A stretch of 64,000 nucleotides of DNA, taken from positions 1-64,000 of IMG/VR virus record IMGVR_UViG_3300035113_000077. The stretch is one strand, 5' to 3'. This stretch comes from a virus. The position numbers and the translations under genes were made by a program. This document shows positions 1 through 8,178 of the stretch, piece after piece. The notes beneath the pieces are model-generated. The model saw only the letters and a program-made list of their open reading frames with translations. It made no database searches and was not told the origin of the DNA. Position 1 is the first letter of the stretch, and every line of letters begins with the position of its first letter.

Positions 1-564
1 TTACTCTTCTTCGCCTTCGTCGTCAGCTTCATTTCCTTCTTCATCAGAATATTCTAAATAGCAAGTACATCCTGGATATGCATCTGCTAGAGACATTGCT
101 CCAGATGAGAATGCTTCGTCAACAGGTATTGGCCCATCATCTGAATTGTCTGAACATTCATCACAAGGGTTTTCTTCTGTTATCCAGTTCTTATAGATGG
201 TTTTATTCTTCGACTTACCTAAACGCTCAAATCCTTTTTGTTTTCCAAACTCTTTAGCTGCATGTGATTCATTATCACCAATATTTTCTCCACGTTGTTT
301 GCTGGTATCTGTTTTTGGATTATCTAATTTCTTAAATGCATTGTGCATAAATTTCATGCGTTTAGCAACATACTTATCTATATGAGCTTTAGCTACACGA
401 TCTAAACTTCCTCCAAAAGATTTCTCAGCTGCTTTAGTAGCACTATCTCTAATTTGTTGTTCTATTGAATCTAAGCCTTTTGTTTTACCTAGTTTTTTAT
501 GTAATACACCTATGGCATCATCAGCTATTGAGCACCATAGTTGAATTGTATTCTTAAGATTCAT
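1..564 (-). CDS. Putative minor head protein with MuF/gp7-like C-terminal Cys domain
   Basis: The stop codon is the first three bases of the window, so the gene is complete (187 aa). The last 60 residues resemble the C-terminal Cys/His domain of phage head-morphogenesis proteins of the Mu gpF/SPP1 gp7 type: NWITEENPCDEC with a CxxC pair, then PGCTCYLEY where relatives have HPxCxC, followed by a very acidic tail. The N-terminal 120 residues are charged and probably helical. It is shorter than full MuF proteins and I see no other domain. It overlaps the upstream gene by 11 bases. If the call is right, head genes continue beyond position 1. A standalone zinc-binding protein is the alternative. 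Confidence 0.5.
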   Translation of the reverse strand: MNLKNTIQLWCSIADDAIGVLHKKLGKTKGLDSIEQQIRDSATKAAEKSFGGSLDRVAKAHIDKYVAKRMKFMHNAFKKLDNPKTDTSKQRGENIGDNESHAAKEFGKQKGFERLGKSKNKTIYKNWITEENPCDECSDNSDDGPIPVDEAFSSGAMSLADAYPGCTCYLEYSDEEGNEADDEGEEE

Positions 565-751
565 TTTTATTATCTAATGTTGGTCTTCTCTGTATTCTAC
601 GCCCAAGAATTATTCCTAAACTAAATTTCAATATATCTGGAATAATTCCATTATCACCTTTACCTAATCCAATTAAACATAAGCATCCTACAATAATTAC
701 TAGTGATATGATATCGTCAGCTTCAAATCTACGCCCCTTTTGTATGGACAT
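554..751 (-). CDS. Small membrane protein, possible holin
   Basis: A 65-residue protein with two short hydrophobic stretches (about residues 14-30 and 36-50) and a basic, polar C-terminus. Its start overlaps the upstream gene by 23 bases and its end overlaps the downstream gene by 11, so translation is probably coupled. Size and topology fit a holin, and the neighbour is also a membrane protein, but the recognised endolysin gene is 14 kb away. No family is recognised. Confidence 0.6.
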   Translation of the reverse strand: MSIQKGRRFEADDIISLVIIVGCLCLIGLGKGDNGIIPDILKFSLGIILGRRIQRRPTLDNKNES

Positions 752-1019
752 TAGTTTCTCTCGCTTTTACAAAGTGCTCAATTAACAATTTATCAACAAC
801 TAGCGATAAGAAAAATATGGATATAGTAATGCAAAATAATGAAATAGCAGTGCTAAGAGCCATTGCAACATCACTTATCCAATGATATTGATCTATTCCA
901 AATATCCAATATCCAAGTATTGTACGCAAAGTTATAATCATTGATATTGAACATAATCCACGAACAACTGCTAACATCCAATGGTGAACTAAGAACACTC
1001 TAAGTACTTGGTGTAGCAT
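729..1019 (-). CDS. Small membrane protein, possible holin
   Basis: A 96-residue protein, largely hydrophobic, with two or three predicted membrane segments (about residues 18-42 and 48-75) and a polar, positively charged end. It overlaps the next gene by 23 bases in another frame. The pair of small membrane proteins directly after a surface-type protein could be holin/antiholin or superinfection-related. The sequence does not decide between these. Confidence 0.6.
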   Translation of the reverse strand: MLHQVLRVFLVHHWMLAVVRGLCSISMIITLRTILGYWIFGIDQYHWISDVAMALSTAISLFCITISIFFLSLVVDKLLIEHFVKARETNVHTKGA

Positions 1020-1058
1020 AACAATATCCCTTCACTTTAAATTAAACGAAGTAACTAC

Positions 1059-3995
1059 TTAGCTTCCACCCACCATACAAAAACTACCTTTTTGAATTGT
1101 CACTGCCGCAGCTGCTGTACCAGCTTGAACTGCAATTACTCCTGCTGTTGTTCCATTGTTTACTGTTCCAACTACCTTCGCTTTATATGTTGTTGTACCA
1201 GCAGTCAATGCTGGTCCTGTTAAGTTTGTTCCACCAGTTGTTGTCTGAGTAAATGTTGGAGCTACAGCACCACTATTGCCATAAATTTCTGCCGAATACT
1301 GTGTGAACGTTGGTGATGCAGGAACAGTAACATCTAGTCTAAGTACAGCTGATGTTGTTGATCCTTGATAATATATTTCACAAGAGAACGATTGCTTAAA
1401 ACTAGCTGCAATATTCCAAGATACAATTGTTGTCTGAGTAGACGTTAACGATGCTGAGTTTGCTGTCAATATATGATTCGTACTTGAATAACCAATTTCA
1501 CCAGTATTATCATCAATTAAATAATAACTCTTTTGTGGTGAATCACATATTCCATGGTTTGTTGCTACGTTTGCACCAATCTCTAATAGGCAATTTGAAC
1601 CACCAGCATTGCTTGTTGTATCTGCACCTATAATACGAGCTCTTGCACTATTCTCCATTCTTATTCCATATTGTTGATGTTTGTTTGCAGCTACGGGAGC
1701 ATTATCATTTAAGCTACCACCAATAACTGTCATTTGACAATGGCCAGAACAATAAATTCCCTCAGCTAATCCAGTTCTAACTCCAGTTCCTGTTCCTGCT
1801 TGGCCATTATCATCAGCTTTTGGTGCACTAATAGTTGTGTCTTGAGTATAAATTGAAAATGCTTGTGATGCACCTAGCCCACAAGTTGTGCTTAATACTA
1901 ATGTATGAAAATCAGTTACAGACGCAACATTGAATTGCGTTGGCCCTGCTCCAATGTTCACTGGCATTCCTACTGGAAATGGCCCAAATGGTTGGCCACT
2001 TACCCATGCTACTGTAGTTGTGCCATTACAAGTAACTACTGAAGATGAATCAGCTAATACAATTCCTGAATTTAAGTTTCTACTTGTAGTTACATTATTA
2101 AATGCCACTGATGGGCTGCCTACAACTCTTACTCCTTCATTTCCAAGATCATCACTAAAGTTACTATTACTTATGCTTCCATCTACTGATGAGTATACTT
2201 CTAAGCTTGGGCAACAATTACCGCCAGCACCACCTCTATGATTACCAATTAAATTATTCAATGTAAAACGAGCAGCCATAAATATATCGAAGCAGTCTGC
2301 TCCTAGAATATTTGCACCTGTACCAGCAACGTTGTTTGTATTTCGACAAATACCATTTGACATTCCAATGTCATGCGTCATATTCAGTGCATCTGCACAG
2401 TTTATATTAATCAAATTTTCACACTGAAAATTCGTAAAAGTAATATTAGAACTAGCACCAGCAGTTGTTCCATCTCCTGTGGCAACCATCATACTACCAC
2501 CATTGACAGCTTGAGAGTTATCAATATTTTCTGACCTCATTCCATCAACAGTACACATATCACATTGACTAAGAGATATTCCATTATTAAGAGTTGCACT
2601 TACTGGAAAAGTAAAATTACTAAATGTTGTATCTTCTATTCTTAACCATTGATTTACAAATCCAGTTATTCCAGCAACAGGACCAGTAGTCTGAGTAAAA
2701 CCATAGTGTCTAGTCTTTTTAACTGTTACCATCTTTCCGGTCATGTAAATATGATTACCACCACCTGTGAATGTAATATTAGAAGCTTCTTGTTTGTTCG
2801 CTAGTTGCAGCATTCCATTAACTGATTGTGTAGTTAATGTTGAAACAATACTCATGTCTTGAAAAATCCAGTTCCATGTTCCAGAGCCATCTATAGAAGC
2901 AGCAGCATTCTCCAAAGAAATCTTTGTGTCGTCACCTACTCCACTAATAATACTAGTATCTGTAAATTGAAGATTAGCTGTATTAATTGCTACTCCACCA
3001 CAATTTGCAGTTATTTTATAATTTGTCCCAATTGGAATTGGGGCAACATTACAAAGTTTTTCATTTCCAGTAGTATTCGATTGAAATACATTGTAAGAAT
3101 ATGCACCAACTACTGCAGCAGGAGAATTTATTGTTGCTGTACAAGTGGGAGTGCCAGAACATGCAGCATTCATTGAAGCAGTTAATTCAGGTGACGGCCC
3201 TAAAGTGTTAACTTGATCTGCTATCCATGCAGTCATGTATCCTACTTTCACGAATACCTGATTGCTTAACGTTCCACCAGTTGTCGTTGTTGATGCTGTC
3301 GTAGGAGCTGCAGGAGCTGCAAGTACTGATGATGTCGGAAATCCTGCTGCTTGATTTACTGTTGTATGAAGTATAACTTGACCAAGTTTTATCCACGTTG
3401 GCTTTGTAATGGCCAACATGTTTGATGCACAATTCTGATCACCAGTAAATCCAGTTGCATCAATTATTGCTCGACTAGCAGCTACATAAGTTGCATCTGA
3501 ATAAACAGATGCAATCTTAGCACACATATCTGCACCTGTACCAATCTTCGATGCATCTAATATTGGAGCACCACCCCAATACTTAGCTAAGATTGTATCA
3601 GGTAAACTAGCTACAGGTAATTGGCCCTTTACTTGAGTTGAAAGGTCAATTAAAGTTGATGTAAATGCCATTAGCAATAAACTAGACAAGATAACAAAGA
3701 CAGCAGCTCTTTGTCTTAGTGTTGGTTTCTTTATTCGACGACTAATTACTGGTCTAGTATATTCTTCTATTGGTAGTGGTTCACTCTCAACTTCAATTTC
3801 TCTTCCATCTAAATCATGATTTTCAAAATAAGGGTCTAGTGGTAATGGCTCTGGCCTTAAAAGATTTCCATGTATATCATGAGTCTTAAGAAATTCATCT
3901 AACTCTATAGATGATTCTAACTCAGTAGGAACTTTTAACCTGCCAAAGATATCGTGGGTTTTCAAATATTCGTCAATTCGATTAAAAATTCTCAC
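1059..3995 (-). CDS. Membrane-anchored beta-helix (pectate-lyase-like) surface protein
   Basis: 978 aa with a GTG start (GGGGAAA seven bases upstream). Residues 1-90 hold three copies of an acidic repeat: DEYLKTHDIFG at 8-18, DEFLKTHDIHG at 33-43 and DPYFENHDLDG at 54-64. A hydrophobic segment follows at about 97-113, then IDLSTQVKGQLP, a motif common at the start of phage tail and fibre domains. The middle, roughly 390-690, has repeated short beta strands rich in Asn, Gly, Ser and Thr, typical of right-handed parallel beta-helix proteins (fibres, depolymerases). The C-terminal 120 residues form a Thr/Gly-rich beta domain. An internal membrane segment ahead of a beta-helix is odd for a virion fibre. 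Catalytic residues are not identified. Confidence 0.65.
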   Translation of the reverse strand: MRIFNRIDEYLKTHDIFGRLKVPTELESSIELDEFLKTHDIHGNLLRPEPLPLDPYFENHDLDGREIEVESEPLPIEEYTRPVISRRIKKPTLRQRAAVFVILSSLLLMAFTSTLIDLSTQVKGQLPVASLPDTILAKYWGGAPILDASKIGTGADMCAKIASVYSDATYVAASRAIIDATGFTGDQNCASNMLAITKPTWIKLGQVILHTTVNQAAGFPTSSVLAAPAAPTTASTTTTGGTLSNQVFVKVGYMTAWIADQVNTLGPSPELTASMNAACSGTPTCTATINSPAAVVGAYSYNVFQSNTTGNEKLCNVAPIPIGTNYKITANCGGVAINTANLQFTDTSIISGVGDDTKISLENAAASIDGSGTWNWIFQDMSIVSTLTTQSVNGMLQLANKQEASNITFTGGGNHIYMTGKMVTVKKTRHYGFTQTTGPVAGITGFVNQWLRIEDTTFSNFTFPVSATLNNGISLSQCDMCTVDGMRSENIDNSQAVNGGSMMVATGDGTTAGASSNITFTNFQCENLININCADALNMTHDIGMSNGICRNTNNVAGTGANILGADCFDIFMAARFTLNNLIGNHRGGAGGNCCPSLEVYSSVDGSISNSNFSDDLGNEGVRVVGSPSVAFNNVTTSRNLNSGIVLADSSSVVTCNGTTTVAWVSGQPFGPFPVGMPVNIGAGPTQFNVASVTDFHTLVLSTTCGLGASQAFSIYTQDTTISAPKADDNGQAGTGTGVRTGLAEGIYCSGHCQMTVIGGSLNDNAPVAANKHQQYGIRMENSARARIIGADTTSNAGGSNCLLEIGANVATNHGICDSPQKSYYLIDDNTGEIGYSSTNHILTANSASLTSTQTTIVSWNIAASFKQSFSCEIYYQGSTTSAVLRLDVTVPASPTFTQYSAEIYGNSGAVAPTFTQTTTGGTNLTGPALTAGTTTYKAKVVGTVNNGTTAGVIAVQAGTAAAAVTIQKGSFCMVGGS

Positions 3996-4018
3996 GACAT
4001 TTCCCCTTAAATTAATTT

Positions 4019-4672
4019 CTAGTGTAAGTAGTCTGCTGAAATAATATCACCTGTCTTTGGGGCTACTGTCGTTGATATCGAATTTGTTGTTAGAGTAAAG
4101 TCAGCTCCTGCTGCATATAGTAACTGTCCATTCTTGTAGAAGTGTAAACTAAGTGCTGGACTAGGGGCACTAACTAATGTATACGTTGTATTAGCTCCGT
4201 TTACTAATCCAGTTGGAGTTTCGTTATTTACTTGAGTACCAGTTGGTACTGCAGCACAACTGAATAAGTGTGTTGCTGTTGTATATTCTAATGCTCCTGT
4301 TGTACAATTGGGAACACTCTTCCAAGCACCTGTTGCTGATGCTGTTGTAACTATAACTTGATCTGCCGCAGCGTTCGTCGGTACCGACGTCCCATTAACA
4401 TTAACCACTGTAACTGCATTTGAGCCAGACGTAGTTGCGTCTCCAGAGAGTTCTGCACCTGATAAGGTAGAACCATTGGATCGTACAACTCCTGTACTAA
4501 TAGAGGTAGCATTTGTTCCTCCATTACCAAATGGTAATGTTCCTTTTACCTGTGTAGTTAGATCTATTTGTGTCGCGGCAAATCCAACAGCAAATATCGA
4601 AATAAGAATTAGTGCAAACACTGCACCAATGCTCCGCATCTTTTCTATCCAAGGCTTGTTTGGTGTTCTCAT
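4019..4672 (-). CDS. Exported or membrane-anchored tail-fibre-like protein
   Basis: 217 aa with a good GGGGAG ribosome binding site. Residues 15-33 are a hydrophobic signal or anchor, followed at 36-47 by IDLTTQVKGTLP, nearly identical to the motif after the membrane segment of the next gene downstream. A Thr/Ser/Ala-rich beta region follows. The last 70 residues (NETPTGLVNGANTTYTL through APKTGD) are homologous to most of the neighbouring 98-residue protein encoded just upstream. It is probably a surface or adsorption-related protein. The signal could be a cleaved signal peptide or a membrane anchor. Confidence 0.6.
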   Translation of the reverse strand: MRTPNKPWIEKMRSIGAVFALILISIFAVGFAATQIDLTTQVKGTLPFGNGGTNATSISTGVVRSNGSTLSGAELSGDATTSGSNAVTVVNVNGTSVPTNAAADQVIVTTASATGAWKSVPNCTTGALEYTTATHLFSCAAVPTGTQVNNETPTGLVNGANTTYTLVSAPSPALSLHFYKNGQLLYAAGADFTLTTNSISTTVAPKTGDIISADYLH

Positions 4673-4682
4673 TCTTCTCCCC

Positions 4683-4979
4683 TCAAAAGTATGCTATCAG
4701 TTTATCACCGGTAGCAGGTGCTATAATCATTGTTACTTGATTTCCTACCAGTGTATAATCATCGTTTTCATTCTGTAGCATGCCATTCCAAAAGACTTGT
4801 AGAGCTAAAGAACTAGGAACTGCACCAAATGTAAATACTTTATTCACTCCATTTGGAGTTTCCGCCGGAATCCATTTTATTGGCTTTCCACCAGGAGCAG
4901 AAGCCACTTGTGCCCACTGAGAATTGCAGTCTTCAAATACTTTCCATTTATACGTATTTACTGGGAATGGATTTGGCAT
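4683..4979 (-). CDS. Small phage structural-type protein, paralogous to the end of its neighbour
   Basis: 98 aa. Residues 38-98 (ETPNGVNKVFTF, FWNGMLQNENDDYTLVGNQ, APATGDKLIAYF) align with the C-terminal domain of the downstream 217-residue protein. The pattern ETPxGxxNxxxTF... NGxLQ... DYTL... APxTGDxIxAxY is a small beta domain that I associate with phage tail and fibre accessory proteins. It has no signal peptide. It ends 10 bases before the next gene and starts 3 bases after the previous one, so the three are probably co-translated. Confidence 0.65.
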   Translation of the reverse strand: MPNPFPVNTYKWKVFEDCNSQWAQVASAPGGKPIKWIPAETPNGVNKVFTFGAVPSSLALQVFWNGMLQNENDDYTLVGNQVTMIIAPATGDKLIAYF

Positions 4980-4982
4980 ATT

Positions 4983-5285
4983 CTATCCTAATGGTTCAGT
5001 TGTAACTTTCTTTTCACCATCTTTATTTGTTACAACAATTGTTTGTTTACTTGGGCCAACTACTCCATGAAATAAGATTGTCATTAAACCACCTTCAAAT
5101 GGCTTATAATCTTTTGTCATGAAGATTTTTTCAGTCTTCTTTAATCTATCAACTTCTTCTGTTACTTGACTAATATGAGTGGCCATTAAAACTTTGTTTG
5201 TGTTATGCGTAAACGGGAGCTTATCTTTTGTAAGTGGAACTCCCGGAAATGCTGCATGGAGTTCAATTGATTCTTTAAGTTTCAT
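4983..5285 (-). CDS. Hypothetical phage protein
   Basis: 100 aa. I take the ATG at 5285 (MKLKESIELH), which overlaps the previous stop as ATGA and has GGAGAG upstream. A start at 5303 is also open. It contains a helical middle (QVTEEVDRLKKTEK) and a C-terminal beta part (VVTNKDGEKKVTTEPLG). It resembles its upstream neighbour in plan: an N-terminal helical part, an ILFHGVVGPSKQTIVV/VVYHGMTRSSEKKTFI-like strand pair, then a DG turn. The two are probably diverged duplicates. No known family is recognised. Confidence 0.65.
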   Translation of the reverse strand: MKLKESIELHAAFPGVPLTKDKLPFTHNTNKVLMATHISQVTEEVDRLKKTEKIFMTKDYKPFEGGLMTILFHGVVGPSKQTIVVTNKDGEKKVTTEPLG

Positions 5286-5596
5286 GCTACACTCTCCGTC
5301 CACGATTGGACTGTTCCATCAGCAGTAGTTGTTATAAATGTTTTCTTCTCTGATGATCTAGTCATTCCATGGTAAACAACTGTTTGATAAATTTTATCTG
5401 GCCCATCATCATTTCCGATTAGTTGTGCATTATTACTCATTTGGATGATATCACCACTATCTTTAATTCCCTTAACTATCTTCTGTACATTACCATAGTG
5501 CAGTTGTAATTGAGGATTAAGCTTACGTGAGATTGCCGTCTTACGATCTTTAATCATCGTTTCGGCTTCAATCTTTATCCATTGAAATAAATTCAT
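5282..5596 (-). CDS. Hypothetical phage protein, likely paralogue of next gene
   Basis: 104 aa. The C-terminal half (YQTVVYHGMTRSSEKKTFI, TTADGTVQSWTE) matches the layout of the downstream protein (ILFHGVVGPSKQTIVVTN, KDGEKKVTTE), which suggests an old tandem duplication. The N-terminal half is helical and charged. The gene ends in an ATGA overlap with its partner. Its location between exported surface proteins suggests a tail or adsorption accessory role, but nothing in the sequence proves that. Confidence 0.65.
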   Translation of the reverse strand: MNLFQWIKIEAETMIKDRKTAISRKLNPQLQLHYGNVQKIVKGIKDSGDIIQMSNNAQLIGNDDGPDKIYQTVVYHGMTRSSEKKTFITTTADGTVQSWTESVA

Positions 5597-5619
5597 AAGC
5601 TTAATCCTCTTATCTTAAA

Positions 5620-5922
5620 CTAGAAGGCACAGACTTTCTCTGTGGTTGCTCCATTAGCATTTTCGATATAAGCGCAGTCCCATAGTGCAACATCCCCATG
5701 GATACAGGAAGCGCCTTCATATCCAACAAAGAACGTTTGCTGTTCGTTGTTGATTTCCAGCGACATCTCTCGGACTTGATTTGTGGCCTCAGGGATTGTC
5801 ACAGTCGAGGAAGCTAATTCCACCGTTGCTTTATTGGATGGCGTGCCTGAGGGAAAGATACTAATGGAGTTAGCTGCTACTATCTTGGTAACTTTGCCTT
5901 TGATAAGTTTCACTGTAAACAT
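5620..5922 (-). CDS. Hypothetical beta-rich phage protein
   Basis: 100 aa from the ATG at 5922 (MFTVKLIKGK), chosen because AGAAGAAGAAT precedes it. A longer reading to 5988 adds a very basic leader without a ribosome site. The protein alternates short strands (KVTKIVAANSISIF, VELASSTVTIPE, REMSLEINNEQQTFFVGY), consistent with a small beta sandwich. Two cysteines occur near the end (GASCIHG, WDCAY). No family is recognised. Confidence 0.65.
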   Translation of the reverse strand: MFTVKLIKGKVTKIVAANSISIFPSGTPSNKATVELASSTVTIPEATNQVREMSLEINNEQQTFFVGYEGASCIHGDVALWDCAYIENANGATTEKVCAF

Positions 5923-6002
5923 ATTCTTCTTCTCTTTTCTTCTTCTGAATTTTCCACTCTCGTGGAATCTTTGTTTGCCATTTTGCAAAAATGTCTTATA
6001 AA

Positions 6003-6566
6003 CTATTGCTCACTCCATCTAAAGCCTGCTCCAAACGTTCCAAGAAATGATTCACCAATATAAACTACATAGCCTTTTCCGGGAGTAATAACTAATGGCT
6101 TTGTTGTCATGTCCCACTTCTCACCCAGTCTAAAATGATTCAATGTCGTTGTCTGAGTATTAGTTCCAAGATTTCCTGTTGCAATAAATCCATTAGTTAT
6201 GCAAGGTATTCCAATTATCTTTGCTACTGATTGAGCAGTTGATCCTGTACTAACTTGTTCTCCTACATCTGTTAAGTCTTCATTGATGATTTTATATTGA
6301 GTACATGTTCCATTCGTTGGCAATGTCGTTGCAAATGAAGTTCCTATTACAACATATGGAGTAATGTCGTTAGCTTCAAATCCAATATTCAATTCGTAGA
6401 ATGATAAACTAATATTCTTTCCAGAATTAGCTGGGTTGAATATTCCAATCGCAAATGCTGACTGCGGATTATTCAATCCATAGACATAAGAAATAAAGTT
6501 CTTAGGTGCAACTTGAGCGAAGCTTGTGAGTGAGGCAAGTGTAATAGCTAGCAATAGTTTCTTCAT
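6003..6566 (-). CDS. Exported protein with Sec signal peptide
   Basis: 187 aa from the ATG at 6566, which follows AAAGGAT. Residues 1-17 (MKKLLLAITLASLTSFA) are a textbook signal peptide with a likely cut before QVAPK. The mature part is beta-rich with two cysteines (GTCTQYK, GIPCITNG) that could form a disulfide in the periplasm or outside. Its place among membrane-anchored fibre-like proteins suggests a role at the cell surface, such as receptor masking or exclusion. No family is recognised. Confidence 0.65.
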   Translation of the reverse strand: MKKLLLAITLASLTSFAQVAPKNFISYVYGLNNPQSAFAIGIFNPANSGKNISLSFYELNIGFEANDITPYVVIGTSFATTLPTNGTCTQYKIINEDLTDVGEQVSTGSTAQSVAKIIGIPCITNGFIATGNLGTNTQTTTLNHFRLGEKWDMTTKPLVITPGKGYVVYIGESFLGTFGAGFRWSEQ

Positions 6567-6579
6567 TTTATCCTTTTGG

Positions 6580-6927
6580 TTATATTTTATTTTGTGGATC
6601 ATAAGCTATTCTTACTATCTCTTCTCCATTTGCAATCACCGCAAGGAATCTGTGGTTACCATCCTTTAGAAACCACTTTTGTTTTCCTTTATAAATAATC
6701 GATCTACAGAATAGAGTTCCTATTTCTCTTCCCTGTTGATATCTTCTACTATACATCAATATACGTTTTGGCCATAGCTTATAGCTTTTACGAATTATAT
6801 CATTAACATTTACTTCTTTAAATTCAAGTCGTCGACTAGCAGCTGCAGCGTTGATCTCATGCTTCTGAGAATGACATGACCACTCTTCCAAGAACTTATA
6901 TGGCTCTTTGTCATTCCATGTTACCAT
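6580..6927 (-). CDS. ParB/sulfiredoxin-like fold protein (copy 1)
   Basis: 115 aa. The C-terminal LKDGNHRFLAVIANGEE carries the DGNHR signature of ParB-like and sulfiredoxin-like domains, where the motif binds a nucleotide or DNA. A second gene at 25600-25947 encodes a clear paralogue with the same length, the same N-terminal W-N-D-x2-P-Y pattern, RRLEFKEV against KRLRFKEI, and the same ending (RIAYDPQNK against RIAYDPENK). It overlaps the upstream zinc-finger gene by 7 bases. I cannot tell whether it acts as a regulator or a nuclease. Confidence 0.6.
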   Translation of the reverse strand: MVTWNDKEPYKFLEEWSCHSQKHEINAAAASRRLEFKEVNVNDIIRKSYKLWPKRILMYSRRYQQGREIGTLFCRSIIYKGKQKWFLKDGNHRFLAVIANGEEIVRIAYDPQNKI

Positions 6928-7106
6928 AGTCTTTCTTCTACTATTTTCTTTTTTGTTCTTCCTTTTATCCCGTACTTGTAGCCAATGTCTTTATAATTCT
7001 CTTTCTCTGATGCATGAACTATTTGCAAGTGGCGTTGCATTTGGCCAACATCAATTGGCTTCATACAAACTATACATTCAATTTGTTCTTTAGACGAATA
7101 TGACAT
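6921..7106 (-). CDS. Small C2H2 zinc-finger protein
   Basis: 61 aa. CIVC-x10-HLQIVH forms a C2H2-type zinc finger (C11, C14, H26, H31), followed by a basic tail (GRTKKKIVEERLW). Such tiny zinc-finger proteins are frequent in phages and presumably bind DNA or protein. It is transcribed just after a hairpin at 7128-7159, so it may begin a new transcription unit, and it overlaps the next gene by 7 bases. Confidence 0.7.
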   Translation of the reverse strand: MSYSSKEQIECIVCMKPIDVGQMQRHLQIVHASEKENYKDIGYKYGIKGRTKKKIVEERLW

Positions 7107-7127
7107 TCTTATTTCCTTAAATGCAAA

Positions 7128-7159
7128 TAGGACAAGGGCTTATCTATGCTCTTGTCCTA
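7128..7159 (-). terminator. Terminator-like hairpin
   Basis: A 12-base inverted repeat with one mismatch (7128-7139 and 7148-7159; arms TAGGACAAGAGC and GCCCTTGTCCTA on the minus strand) encloses an 8-base loop. TTTGCATTT follows in the direction of transcription. It lies in the 78-base gap between two genes. The U-tract is weak, so it could be a terminator or an RNA processing/stability hairpin. Confidence 0.6.
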
Positions 7160-7184
7160 CAAGTATTCCTTCTTCTATTATTAG

Positions 7185-7607
7185 CTAGCTTGTTTCAAAA
7201 TGGTATCTAAGTCTTTGATTTGTAACCCAACGATTTTTACCAACTTGACCAACACCAGGTACTCTTTCTAATATTTCAATTACAACTTTATCTTTCACAA
7301 CATCAACTACTTTAGACTTTACAAATATTTTAGTATCAACTGGATTATAGTCTACAATATCTCCTACTTTAAACTTAGTCTTTACATTCTTTCCACCAGT
7401 AATTGGTTTTGCTTTTGTTGTACGAACTTGTTCTTCGTGCTCAATCAAAATTCTATTTGTAGCTTCTCTCTTCTTTAATTCTTTAATTTCGTTACTAATT
7501 ATTTCAACACAGTCTCTAAGTAATACTACATCTGAGGATGGTATATCAACAGCCTCTTTCCATAGTCTTATTCTATTCAATACATCTTCAACTGTTTTTA
7601 GTTCCAT
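7185..7607 (-). CDS. Hypothetical protein with coiled coil and SH3-like C-terminal domain
   Basis: 140 aa. Residues 30-65 are charged and helical (NEIKELKKREATNRILIEHEE). From about residue 80, KFKVGDIVDYNPVDTKIFVKSKVVDVVKDKVVIEI looks like a KOW/SH3-like barrel of the kind that binds nucleic acid or peptides. The start overlaps the end of the restored reading frame of the preceding broken gene by 10 bases (ATGGAACTAA), which argues that the two were once translationally coupled. No family is recognised. Confidence 0.65.
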   Translation of the reverse strand: MELKTVEDVLNRIRLWKEAVDIPSSDVVLLRDCVEIISNEIKELKKREATNRILIEHEEQVRTTKAKPITGGKNVKTKFKVGDIVDYNPVDTKIFVKSKVVDVVKDKVVIEILERVPGVGQVGKNRWVTNQRLRYHFETS

Positions 7608-7937
7608 TCTATTTCACCTTTGTTTACTGTAAAATGTGCTCCGCATCCTGGCCCAGTTAATAGTACAGAATTTGATGTTGCTCCAATGAATGTTAAATCA
7701 TCGAAGTTTGTTCCTACTAAATTCCATCTACCTGGACCTATCTTATGTTCTGATTGTGGAACATGTTGTTGCCAGCAAATTATCCCATGAGTTCCTTATT
7801 GCACCATTGTTATTCTTGAAGCATAAGGGGCACAGAAAGAAGATTCCATCTGCTTCTGATAATAGTACACCTTTACTCTGCCATGTACGATCATCAATGA
7901 CTTTAAGAAACTCCGGTTCTAATTCACTAAGTCTCAT
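7598..7937 (-). pseudogene. Frameshifted conserved phage gene (DUF6527-like)
   Basis: The first frame starts at 7937 (MRLSELEPEFLKVIDDRTW) and runs through FLCPLCFKNNNGAI, then enters a spurious tail that stops at 7743. Dropping one A (T at 7796/7797 on the plus strand) joins it to GTHGIICWQQHVPQSEH and then GPGRWNLVGTNFDDLTFIG, ending CGAHFTVNKGEIEWN with a stop at 7598-7600. The whole resembles a common small phage protein with a CPxC zinc pair, a CW motif, GPGRW and a terminal AHFxxxNGEI. The gene is split either by a real 1-base insertion or by a sequencing error. The intact length would be about 112 aa. Confidence 0.7.
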
Positions 7938-8178
7938 TATTCTTTAGCTCATTTGGTCTAGTTATTTCAACACCAATATCTTTAAGCACTGCTTCGCATG
8001 CACTTTTAAACTGTTGTGTTACTTCCTGAGTTGGCATATACATCAATCCAGCTGGCTTCTTTTCTTTTGGGAGTAACCCATTTTTAATTGCCCGATCAAC
8101 TAAGCTACCCCAAGCCACTTCTATTGCAAATTGTAAATTGTCATAGGGAGTCTTTTCTATCTTCTTAACTTTTATCAT
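7927..8178 (-). CDS. Hypothetical phage protein
   Basis: 83 aa from the ATG at 8178 (MIKVKKIEKTPYDN). A start at 8199 in the same frame is possible. Both overlap the end of the upstream TSCPD gene. It contains a helical core (NLQFAIEVAWGSLVDRAIKN) and a second helix near the end (QQFKSACEAVLKDIGVEI). It overlaps the next gene by 11 bases. No family is recognised. Confidence 0.65.
   Translation of the reverse strand: MIKVKKIEKTPYDNLQFAIEVAWGSLVDRAIKNGLLPKEKKPAGLMYMPTQEVTQQFKSACEAVLKDIGVEITRPNELKNNET

Noticed and set aside
1451-3176. Plus-strand open frames of 60-105 codons inside the beta-helix gene
   Set aside because: They lie wholly within a long minus-strand gene, lack ribosome sites and have low-complexity composition. 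All 64 kb is coded on the minus strand.
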